64,000 nucleotides of DNA from contig JAECYW010000002.1 of the NCBI GenBank assembly GCA_023014335.1, forward strand, positions 3,224,001-3,288,000, given 5' to 3'. The position numbers and the translations under genes were made by a program. The notes beneath the pieces are model-generated. The model saw only the letters and a program-made list of their open reading frames with translations. It made no database searches and was not told where the DNA came from. The number at the start of each line of letters is the position of its first letter. Position 1 is the stretch's first letter. Positions 26,015 to 35,932 of the stretch are shown piece after piece. The stretch is from Galerina marginata. Its lineage: Eukaryota; Basidiomycota; Agaricomycetes; Agaricales; Galerinaceae.

Positions 26015-29000
26015 ATGCCTCTATACCAATCCCTAGGCGCGCTGGTCGTTCTCCTGCTATCTTCATGGCTGCAATTGACGAATGGTAACGTTCAGCCGCT
26101 CTGGTCTTAGTCTTAACAGGTTTGCTTATTATACAATGACAGCACATAGTTCCTCTGCTCGACCGCTGAAGCGTGTTGCCAACCCATCTACCCATTCTCT
26201 TGAAATCCTACCTCGCAATCTGCACCCTTTTTCGCCTTCAGGTCTGAGCAAACGACTCGCCCCTCATCCAAACACTCTCCGTTACAACGACTCTTTCAGA
26301 TTAATTCTTTCTGCTTATAATGAAACTTTCCACCTGCACCTGCGACCTAATGACCATCTCATCCACCCTGCTGCACGGATCCACTATTATACCACAACAT
26401 CGGATGGACGGGAAGTTCTAAGCCACACAGAGCCTCTACTGCGGGAATCCGTTAAGGCTTACCTCGGAGAGGTCATCGCATCCTATTATTCACCAGCCCG
26501 CATGCGTGAGGATGCCGCTGGAGTTGTACCGCAACCGCATCCCGCAGATCTCGGATGGGCAAGAATCATGGTCCACCAACAGGGTGACGCTGGTCAGGGA
26601 ATCGCACCAATCTACGAAGGGGCTTTCTCGGCGAATGGCGTAATATACCACATTATGACCAAGGAGAATTACCTCCGAAACAAACTCGACCTTGATCCTC
26701 AGCTTATAGAACCTGTGGATGACTCGGATGGATCGCTGGTTATTTGGAGGGAATCTGATACCATGACTCTCAAAGAGGCACATTTTGCCAAGACTGGAGT
26801 TCATTTCCCCACCGAAAGAGTCGTTGAACCCCAGGCATGCGGACATGACAGACTAGATCACAACGATCCTTCACAAAATCCAATGCTGAGGAAGCAGATG
26901 CCGACAAGTTGGACCGATCGTCTTCTTGTGCCGTTTTTGAACGACACACTGTATCGAAGGGATGATGTTCCGACAGGAAACGGTGGAATGGGTACAAAGT
27001 ACGCCTGCAGGATATGCCTACCGTATCTACCCTTAACTTTATATTCAAAGTTTCATCGACTCGATCGGTTCTACTGATGGTTGTCCAACGACTCAGAAAG
27101 TGGTAAGGAACGGTGTTGAATTTGATTTAATCGACTTCCTCACACCTTTTTTTAGATCTACATGGGCGTCGCTGCGGACTGCACATACGTTTCGAATTAT
27201 AACGGCCAGGAAAACGCCACAACGCAAATTTTGAATAACTGGAATTCGGCTAGCGCCCTTTACAAGGTACGAAACCGGGAATCTGTCTGTGCGTGAATTT
27301 CTGACGATTAGATTCACTTTTAAAGAGCACATTTAACGTCAGTCTCGGTATTGCTGAGCTTCAAGTTCGAAGTCCCGTGTAGGTCCTTCCGTTATATTTT
27401 CCATCGTTTCTTGAATTTCAAATTTGTAGTTGTCCAACAACCGCAGATCCAGCTATACCTTGGAATGTGCCCTGTAGCAGTGCAGAGCTTGACAGCCGAC
27501 TGTCTTTATTTTCCCAATGGCGAGGGGCCAAAGGCGACGATAATATTGGTTTATGGCATTTAATGAGTGGCTGCCCCACTGGATCAGAAGTCGGGATTGC
27601 CTGGCTTGCAACTTTGTGAGCATATTCGCTTACCTCTAAATCCCACCTTTTCAAGCAACTTGTCTTCCGTAGATGTCAACAGGACGCTACCGGAAGTGCC
27701 CCTTCTATTGTTTCGGGAACCGCCGTTTCCACTGGAGGCCGTACAGAATGGCAAGTCGTCGCTCATGAAATCGGACATAATTTCGGTGCTATTGTGCGTT
27801 GGTCTCTTTGATTCATTAATCATTCAGTTGAACCTTCTTGAATTTTCTGCAGCACGACGTAAGCATGTACCAGATTTTCATGAGGTTTCTCATACTCACT
27901 TTAATTTCGCGCGCGATATTCAGTGTGCAGACGGCTGTGCAACAAATTCGTCGTGTTGTCCGCTGACCTCGAGCACCTGCAATGCTAACGCGCAGTTCAT
28001 CATGAGCCCCGTTGCTCAATCAGGCGAGAAGGTGTTCTCACCGTGCAGTGTTGGCAACATCTGTGAGTGGAATATCTATCTGTTAATTAATATGCTTACA
28101 TTGCTTTGTAGGCTCTGTCATGAAAGGGAATCAAGGTTCACGGGTAACAACAACTTGTCTGGTCGATCCAGATCCATCCCGAACGACCGATATCACTGCA
28201 AATGTGCGGAAATGGTATTGTCGAAGCTGGCGAGGATTGCGATCCTGGAATAGGCACGCAGTCCAGTTGCTGTGATGTTACGACGTGCAAGTTCAAGAAT
28301 AATGCCTCGTGCGATCCAGATAGCAGCCCTTGTTGTACGGCTCAGTGCAGTTTCGCACCAGCCTCCCAAGTCTGCCGCCCATCCCGGGACCCGAAGTGTG
28401 ATACCGCGGAATTTTGTACAGGCAACTCTTCCTCATGTCCCACGGATGTTGTCTCCAAAAATGGTGAGTGTGTTACGATTCAGCCTGTTTCCTGCAATGT
28501 TGATCAGTTCTCTGACATGATTCCTTCGCATAATTAAGGGCAAAGCTGTGGGAGCAGCGGTTTGGCGTGTGCAAGTGGTCAATGCACGTCTGTTGCTTGT
28601 AAGTTGTTCCTGTTCTTATTAAACTCTCATGAGCTCATGACCCACTACTAGTGCAATGTCAAAATGTTGGGGCATCGATGGGTCTCAAGGCTGCCTGTCC
28701 AGTCCACAACGATCAATCATGTCAGATCTCGTGTCAAGACCCCACTAACGCAGCGGCTTGCATAAGACTGACTTCTTTGCTTATCGACGGATCTCCCTGC
28801 GGTACGTGGTATTACATCCCCGAAGGGAACTTTGACCCTATGTTAACCATCATCTTAACTGTGCCATCATATAGGCTTCGGCGGTACTTGTCTGGGTGGA
28901 AAGTGCCAATCTGCTGGATTCCTGGACACCGCAAAGGTTTGGTTTTTTTTACCTCTGATGGATTGCCTTCCTTTTTTTAATGGTCTCAAACCCCGCAGGC

Positions 29001-29543
29001 TTGGTATATCCAGAATCTCCAGATTTCGATCCCGGTGACGGTCGTAGCCGGTTTGGTGGCGATTTTACTTATATGGGCTCTTGTTCGAAGTACGTTTTCA
29101 ACCTCTTCTTGGTCCCGTGTGATAACCAAAAATTGCTCATCTTTCGCGTTCTATTTTCGATTTGCGAGCAGGTGTGATTAGATGCTGCGGTCCACGAAAG
29201 CAACCTGTTTCAAGAGCTGTGTTGGCTGTCGCACCACCGATGGCAAGAACCCATGAGAGACTTGGTAGTCTTGATACTCGTGGGTATGACAGGCCTGGAG
29301 GCTCACGCACTCTACCAGGATCAAGGTAGGCTCATGATCCTCGGATATAATTTCTCCCCTTGAGTTCTAATCATTCAATTTTCTTGTCGTTTTCTCGCAC
29401 ACAGTACGGCATATACGCGTGTGCCTCCAGCTACACATGATCGGTCAAGGTCGGGCGAAGGTGAACTGAGGTATAATTATTCCGCCAATAACCGCATGGA
29501 TTGGGTCGACGATAGTTCGTACAACGGTCCTAGACGATATTAG
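26015..29543 (+). CDS. ADAM-type membrane metalloprotease with disintegrin domain
   Basis: The protein starts with a signal peptide (MPLYQSLGALVVLLLSSWLQ, then LTNA). A prodomain follows (FRLILSAYNETFHLHLRPN ... GVIYHIMTKENY). The reprolysin domain has IYMGVAADCTYV and the zinc site AHEIGHNFGAIHDC, with catalytic Glu and all three His present. The disintegrin region runs CGNGIVEAGEDCDPG ... CTAQCSFAPASQVCR ... CDTAEFCTGNSSSCP, followed by a Cys-rich part, one transmembrane segment (VTVVAGLVAILLIWALV) and a cytosolic tail ending RRY. The HD of the zinc site is carried by a 6-nt microexon, 27853-27858, between introns 27794-27852 and 27859-27923. Other introns include 26085-26142, 26999-27050, 27103-27155, 27379-27429 and 27616-27672. 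Frame breaks of +1 occur at about 28171-28190 and 29174-29176. Fungal ADAMs are poorly characterised; ectodomain shedding is the family role. Confidence 0.88.
27853..27858 (+). other. 6-nt microexon CACGAC in ADAM zinc site
   Basis: The exon is flanked by a TTTTCTGCAG acceptor and a GTAAGC donor. It supplies exactly two codons, His (third zinc ligand) and Asp, in phase 0 on both sides, joining ...FGAI to CADGC. Without it the HExxHxxGxxHD signature is incomplete. Confidence 0.85.
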
Positions 29544-30948
29544 CTTTTACTAGCCATTTGGGGTTCCGTTAGTTTATGTAGAACAGGTCCATGGTCCAGG
29601 GACTTCACATTCATGTACTCATAGCATCGTTGTTAGTCAATTGCTTTCAGTATCACATATCTATCTAATCGCTTCTTTTTACTTTTCGTGGACATCGATC
29701 GCACCTCAATGCCGTTGAGTTAGCCTCACACTGGTCAGTCCGTTAACGTTGGCCAACTACCAAGTGACGTTGCCGAACCCATTACTTGGGCTGGCAATCT
29801 TTAGTTTATCCCACTCGCCATTTTATCACCACTCACAAAAGCTGAGCCATGGGCTAAACCTGAATTTGTTCAGCCCACCTCATGGGAAGGAAAGTTCCTA
29901 GAGTTGATCGGCAATCGAAAATCGAAGAGCTATTGCCCAAGTAGACTTTGAAAGGTTGACTCGTCATTCATTCGAAGTCATTTCCGCCGTTGGGCAGACA
30001 GGGCTATAAAGGTCCTGCAATTGGAGCTTCCTTGAAAGCCTTGCCCGTCTGGGGATGGAGGGAATGCAGACTAACGTCAATTGATCATGGGATCAACCTG
30101 CCTTCTGTATACCTCAGGTCTTAGGTTGACTTCAGGACAAAAGACTTATTTAAATAGCAACAGTCGGATTCTTTTCTGCAGGTACTTGACAAAATGATAC
30201 GAACCATGTTCCTGCGTTGTCTCCCTTATTAAGTTTGGTGAAAAACAGAACCATATCTTTGATCATCTGCAAGTCCTTCGGAATCGTAAACCTGAGAATC
30301 AGTGAGACGAAGCAGACAGAGAAGGAGGCGGTCCTACAATTGAATGCTAATTTGAAGACATAGGAAGAGTTGTACCGGGACTGGGTAGAGATGCACATGG
30401 CAGTAATCTTCGGAAAGAAGTGAGTTCGGTTCATTTTATAGCTCGGGCTTCTTTTGTTGACGGATAACCCGAATTAACCCCATGACTATGACTCTGCTCT
30501 GGTCGTGTAGTTATTGAGTTCAATGAGTTGCCAAACGTTGGCCAAAACTGTCTCCAGGGGGGAATGCATTGCGTGAGACAAAAACATACTTCAGAATTAG
30601 GTAAAGTGCATGCGAAAATAGTGTTCATTTTGAGCAAATACAACCTATTCTTGGCTTGCATTGCTGACACGAAGAAGACCGGTCTTACAGAGATCCTCGA
30701 CGACATCGGCATCAGATAGGCAGTCTACGATCGAGCAATCGCCGATGAAGGAAAGGGGAAAGCGCGTACATTTGGTCGCAGAATGGGCGGTATGTCCGGG
30801 ATGGGGCTCCGACTAGAGTGGTGTCTTTTTGTCGCAAGAAGCCACTGGTAGAAGGCTGCCAAAGTGGAGGTAGTCAAAATAGCTTTTTGGGGCAAAACCA
30901 GAACATTAAGTTTAGAGAGCCTGGGTGGAATGTACATGTTGTAATAGG
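29544..30948. other. Intergenic, with unrecognised minus-strand ORF pieces
   Basis: Two minus ORFs (30431-30712 and 30150-30434) lie downstream of clpP. The second ends in a protein-like sequence (MIKDMVLFFTKLNKGDNAG ... AEKNPTVAI), and an overlapping frame contains LETVLANVWQLIELNNY. They may be exons of a small gene reading toward 30150 with frame noise, but I recognise no family and cannot place a start. Nothing is supported between 29544 and 30150. Confidence 0.3.
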
Positions 30949-32050
30949 CTATTCAGGAGGCCTATCAGACGCTGGTCTTTTTTCTAGTATGCCGTCCACG
31001 ATGCCGAAATCCAAGGCTTCTTGTGCTACATGTGGATTGGGCACCTCAACGGAACAAAACAATAATGCCAGACTCACCCGTCATATAATAGTCTCGCTCT
31101 AGAGCGTTTTCTGTATTGTGGCGAAGAAGTTACATTTACGGGGAGAAGAGGGGAGAAAGTGTATTCACCAAAACGTGCGAGTCCTTCGGCCTGGGTCTCT
31201 CCTTCTTTTGAGCAGTGTCGCTGGTAAATGTCAGTCAAAAGCTGACGTATCCGTAATATCTCCTTAGCATGAATAGCAATATCAGAAGCCTGACCCGAGG
31301 CACCGCCGGAAGGCTCTGGGTCGGGAGTTAGCGAGGCGAATAGAAACGTGATAACTACGTACGATGGATCATGATGCTGGCGTTTGGCAAGCAGTGTCGC
31401 TTTCCTTTTTCACCGGAGGCAAGAAGGAGGGACCCCATCGATGCGGCTAAACCTAGGCTGTAGGTGTGGATTGGAGATGAAACATACTAATCGGGAAATC
31501 AATTAATAGTTCAGCAATTCTTTGACAAGTTATTCCACCTGCATCTATTCAATTAGGTGGCAAAACGATTCAAGCGGTACTTGGCTTACTGTATCATAAA
31601 TTGCGAGCCCCGCGGTCACGCTGCCGCCAGGGGAGTTGATATACAAGTGGATAGGTTTTGTTGAATCTTCTGCCTCCAAAAACAATAACTGGGCGACAAT
31701 TAAAGTCGAGTCGGAATCTCGTATCTGCATTTGTTTAAGTGGTGAGTAAGCCTAAAAAAGACCAACTCACGGGCCCGTGGAGCATTATCACGCGTTCCCG
31801 AAGAAGACGAGAGAAGATATCATATGAGCGTTCCCCCCTTCCCTGTTAACAACATGAATAGAGAATAAAGCAAAGTGAGGAGTCGACTCACTGTTTGTTC
31901 AATGACAATAGGGACGAGATTTGCGGTTGGTGGCGCCTGCCGTTGGTCTAGGATCGAATTGAGAGGTTGGCCTGCCAGGGGGTGAAAGAGTCTCCTAGAA
32001 GAAAGTAGAGACCGACGGCACACCAAAGGAATGGTTGCTCGTAGAAACAT
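30949..32050 (-). CDS. clpP: Mitochondrial ATP-dependent Clp protease proteolytic subunit
   Basis: Start ATG at 32050 opens a mitochondrial presequence ([20 protein letters not shown]). The body reads [78 protein letters not shown] (catalytic Ser), NASIMIHQPSGGA (catalytic His), [35 protein letters not shown]. The length suits ClpP without extra domains. ClpP forms a 14-mer peptidase with ClpX in the matrix; it is absent from budding and fission yeast but present in many filamentous fungi. Met-Gln before YVSSP is encoded by a 6-nt microexon at 31539-31544. An intron follows directly after MIH with one base of the Gln codon. No frame break is seen. The gene is divergent from Brr6, starts 151 bp apart. 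Confidence 0.9.
31539..31544 (-). other. 6-nt microexon ATGCAG in clpP
   Basis: On the minus strand the acceptor is ...TTGAATAG and the donor GTGGAA. The exon lies between a 45-bp intron (31545-31589) and a 52-bp intron (31487-31538). It encodes Met-Gln in phase 0, restoring the ClpP segment YDT-MQ-YVSSP. Skipping it would keep frame but delete two residues near the active-site strand. Confidence 0.75.
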
Positions 32051-32201
32051 GATGGACGTTGGTGAAGAGGCCCGATTTCAGGCTCGAGCAAACACCGTGC
32101 CATATCACGTGACAAACGCGTCAACAACTGCCTCTGAGTATGGTCAACCACTCTTTCAAGCCCCTCACATCATCAGCTTAGCCCATATTCTCTTAGCAGT
32201 T
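32051..32201. promoter_or_regulatory. Bidirectional promoter clpP / Brr6
   Basis: Only 151 bp separate the start codons of the divergent clpP and Brr6/Brl1 genes. There is no clear TATA box. Both 5' leaders and any regulatory sites must share this interval. Confidence 0.5.
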
Positions 32202-33636
32202 ATGGCAGGTCGGTATAACTACAGCCAACGTTCGAAGGAGGCTCCCATGGACTACCAATGGACTAACAGAAGTCCTGTAAAGCCTGCATGGGCACCTGAT
32301 GGCGAGGATCCAAGTACTCCACGAAAACGTATGTTGAAATATCCTGTCTTCTTCAAGTTCATCTTCTTATTCCTCTGTGACTATTATAAGGCTCCCACGA
32401 CGCGTTGAACCCGTCAGCTCCTTCTCTTTTGAGCGCACCGCTGCAGCCCTCGTTTGGGTCCAACCAGAATGTGCCCTTCCTCTTTCACCCGTCTCCTTTG
32501 CCCCAGAGTCAACAAAATCACCCATGGATGCCTCCGCCGCAGTTTTCTCCGTCCAAGGCCTTTCCTTCCTTTGAAGTCAAAGACGTTGACATGTCGGAGG
32601 TCAGTCCATTGAAAAACGAGGAAGAAACAGCTGCGAACGTAAAAGAGATTGATCATACGAGGCCTGTAGCAACTGGTGGCTTGAGACGCGTGTTCAAACA
32701 ACGAACAAAACGTCTATACTCCCGGCAACTTAGGCATGATGATGAGGATCACTCGATTTCGGCAGATGAAAGCGACGAAGAGGGTACCGTTACACCTTTA
32801 ACGCAAAATACCTCGAACCATTACACTCTCAACATGCCTGCCCACCCTGCCCCCCCAATCTGATATGCCCTACGTTCTTCTCGGGTAGGTTCTTCGATTT
32901 CAAATCATCTTATGATCCGACTTACAATTCCACAGTTATTTACAGTTTTTCTTTAACTTGTCCTTGATCATGATATTTCTGTACCTCTTCGTACAATTTA
33001 TCATTACTGTGCAAAAGGATGTAGCACTCCGCATTTCAGAATACTCTCAAGGTGAGTTCTGTGTAATGGCATCGTATCAAACTCAACTTTGTTTAGACAT
33101 AATCCAGGAAATAAGCATGTGTGCACTGCAGTTCAAAAATAATCGCTGCGCGGGGGACAGTCCCATTCCGGCCATGGTGCAACAATGTGCCAACTGGGAA
33201 GCTTGCATGAACCGTGATCCTACAGTTGTGGGACGGGCAAAGGTTGGCGCCGAGCTGATCGCAGAGGTCATAAATGGGTTTGTTGAACCCATCAGTTGGA
33301 AGACCCTGGTGTGTAAGCCTTAACAGGTAAAGGTACAAAACGAGCTAACCGGCTATGTAACAGGTATTCACGTTGACTTCCCTGGCCTTTTTAACTGTGT
33401 TCATCAACACCCTGCTTTCCCTTTATCGTGCGAAACACCAACCAATCGCCGAAGCCGTTCACCACCCCGCACAATCGTTTCCAATCGCACCTGCCCCTAC
33501 CCCATTTCCACCTCATTTCGGGGGTTACCTGTCTCCAGCTCCTACTCCGAGCTGGGGTCGGTACCGGTCCGAACAAGACCTCCAGTCTCCAACGAGAAGA
33601 AGACGCCTGGAAAACGGAATCGCAAAAATTAAATAA
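32202..33636 (+). CDS. BRL1: Brr6/Brl1 nuclear envelope protein (di-sulfide bridge domain)
   Basis: Four exons. A disordered, Pro/Ser-rich N-terminal half is followed by a transmembrane segment (FFFNLSLIMIFLYLFVQFII). The conserved lumenal block comes next with the paired cysteines of the Brl1/Brr6 family (MCALQFKNNRC ... QQCANWEACMNRDP), then a second transmembrane helix (FTLTSLAFLTVFINTLLS) and a short Pro-rich tail. Brl1/Brr6 proteins act at the nuclear envelope in nuclear pore complex assembly and membrane homeostasis. Introns: 32329-32390, one after LLG (about 32885-32934), one inside SQ/DII and one inside KTL/VFT. A C7 run at 32850-32856 is one base too long for the frame running into SDMPYVLLGY. 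It lies divergent to clpP. Confidence 0.88.
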
Positions 33637-33991
33637 TCTCAAAGTGCGGGATACATCATTATATCTTTAGGTACTTGCATTGCTTTTGATGTTCTTTCTC
33701 AATCATGCTATACACATATATGCGTACTTTGTCACACTGAGGTGAGCATTTTCTCCTTGTTTCGCCTTCCGTCATTGATGAAATCCCAGATAACCGCCAG
33801 GAAACCGCCGTGTGTCAGCTGGCAGATCCGACACCTGGGTTCCTTATAGCCGTTTTCAATGACAGGAGCCCTCGATGGGGAGATTAAGGCTACTCGGGCA
33901 CTTCATTTATAGCCCGGTTTTTCCCGGGCACCGTCATACTCATTTAACCTTTGGTTGACTGCGGAGTCTATTTCAAGTCAAGAGGGCGTTC

Positions 33992-34589
33992 ATGATCCCC
34001 AACAGCCTGTTCCAATCGTCTCGGGACTCGGGACTCGTATGTATGGTCACAGCTTTTTTCCAGAATGAGCGAAGATCATGTTAATTTTAGGGACTGATCT
34101 GCTTAAGGATCTGTAGACGATGATTTCACAGCCCATGCGATTGGTGAGCCACCATGTTGTCATTCTACTTAGTAGTCTCATATTTTGCTTAACATACAGT
34201 ATCCAACCCTCAAACCATCATTTAATCCCACGGATGACGAGAATCACTTTGCATATTCAGCTGGACCCTGCAGGCGGCAAATAACAGGAACGACGCCTCA
34301 TGTGAAGCCGCATAAGGTTGCTAAGCCAGTCAGGTCTCATCGAGGATCAAGCATTTACCGTTCCTTGCTCCTCCCAAAGAATCCGATGAATCGTCTTCCT
34401 CATCTCTTGATGGTACTGTTAATTCTCTTCATTCAATGTTGACACTTTTATGAGGAACTTCCTCCTCGAGTATTCGCAGTTGATCGCCAAAAGTACCCGT
34501 ACGCCATCGAGCAAGATATCTCCCCTCACAACTGTGAATTTATAGATGAAGCTTTTAGGTTCGGGGATTCGCTCATGCCCGTGTTTTAA
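33992..34589 (+). CDS. Small orphan gene candidate
   Basis: ATG 33992 (MIPNSLFQSSRDSGL) runs to a good donor (GTATGT) and an acceptor at about 34090. The next exon holds protein-like sequence in frame with DDDFTAHAI. A canonical intron (34144-34199) leads to YPTLKPSFNPTDDENHFAY. Acidic/Ser-rich sequence and YEELPPRVFAVDRQKYPY follow, ending at TAA 34587-34589. Joining these pieces needs single-base corrections at about 34113, 34374 (A3 run) and 34446 (T4 run), like those in neighbouring conserved genes. I recognise no domain. TTTATAG at about 33908 could serve as TATA box. The alternative is chance ORFs in an intergenic region. Confidence 0.3.
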
Positions 34590-35532
34590 CCAGTATGTAG
34601 TTACCTTCGACGATGTGATGATGCAGATTTGTTGCCCCGAGCGTATCCGACAAGGACCGAGGATGTGCTTAGATGTTGCACAATGCACGTCCTACCGGAA
34701 TCCCGGAGTTCAATATTCGACTTCCATAAGCATAACTGAACATGTTCGCATATCCACAGGAGTTGTTCATATATGTATGGCAACCACGTTGGTTATCTAA
34801 ATTGTCGGTGGCTTTGTCGTTGATCAATTGAATTTGATCATGGTTGCCGATGGAAATATCAGGGTCTCCCAGATTATATATAGTTCAGGCGGTTTTTGAC
34901 TTCATATATGTACGGTATGTGCGGCCGACCTCCAGATCTGGTGTAGATAACTTGATCAACATTTTGTTGTTTCCCCGGAGAAAACAAGGGCGGGAGAATC
35001 GGCATCAGGCCTAATTTAAGTACCATCCGATTATCATGATTGCGATACACAGCATTGATTAGCAGCCGGTTGTTGGTGGATATTAGCCCTGTGGAACTTA
35101 GCCAACCCTGTTTTTACATGATTGCTGAATGTTCATTAACGTGGTCGCCCACCGACGTGTTCGAGCCAATTGCAAGTCTTATAGTGCATTGTTGGAATGC
35201 TACTTGAATTAAGTTGTTGAATGGCAAGCCTTAGGTTCTGGAATTTAGAGTGCTCTGATCAAATTTCGAAAGGCAGCCTTGCAGCACAGGCTTACAGCTC
35301 TATGATTTGAATTTATGCGCTCTACATTTACTGACTTCGGAGAATTCACGCTGCGTGTGTAGAAACGTCCGAATCCATCCATTGACAATTAAATACCATT
35401 CATGTCAGTAAAATCAGCCCTCCTTCTCGCCGCAGCAGAGTATATAACAAAAATAAGCACGTTTGTAGAACTTGAATGAATACGTTTCCCAACCCGAAAT
35501 GATCTCATCCCAGTCGAATTCGAATACCAGCG
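34590..35532. other. Intergenic, nothing recognised
   Basis: AT-rich sequence with only short ORFs. A minus ORF at 34419-34688 overlaps the orphan gene and has no features of its own. Confidence 0.4.
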
Positions 35533-35932
35533 CTAGCCATTACTGGAACTGGGGGCAACAGCAGCAGCCTTTTCTTCTTCCTTCTTCTGCATGAGCAAGA
35601 TGAGATGTAAGCCTCAGTCCTCGAGAGTCCGGAAGTGACTCTTACTTTCTGTTTGGCACGAAGGACTTCCTGCATCACTGATCGAGAGATATCAGCCCAA
35701 TTCCGAATAGCGCAGTAGCTAGCAACTTACGCTTCCTTTCGCTTGGCTAGGGATGCTGCACTTTCCTTCGGCTTCTTCGCAGTTGGCAGCAGCTTTTTTC
35801 TGCGCCTTAAGGCGGTCTTGATCACGTTGATTTCCACCTAGAGAACCAGAGAAAGTGAATGAATCCGTGGACGGCTTGGGTTGAAGTGCTGGGAGGCAAG
35901 GTGGATTAGGATGCTGGGCACTTACGAGTCAT
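35533..35932 (-). CDS. 4F5/SERF-family small basic protein
   Basis: This small gene has four exons. Exon 1 is only ATG ACT C, spliced through a long 3' CT-rich intron to RGNQRDQDRLKAQKKAAAN. KKPKESAASLAKRKEA, EVLRAKQKK and KEEEKAAAVAPSSSNG follow. The N-terminal (M)xRGNQRDxxRxKxQKK pattern is the hallmark of the small EDRK-rich factor/4F5 family: about 60-70 residue, highly charged proteins. Animal SERFs modify amyloid aggregation and bind nucleic acids; the fungal role is not established. The frame needs one base removed at 35781 (between AAN and AKKPK) and probably one at the exon 2/3 junction. The stop is TAG at 35533-35535. Confidence 0.7.
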
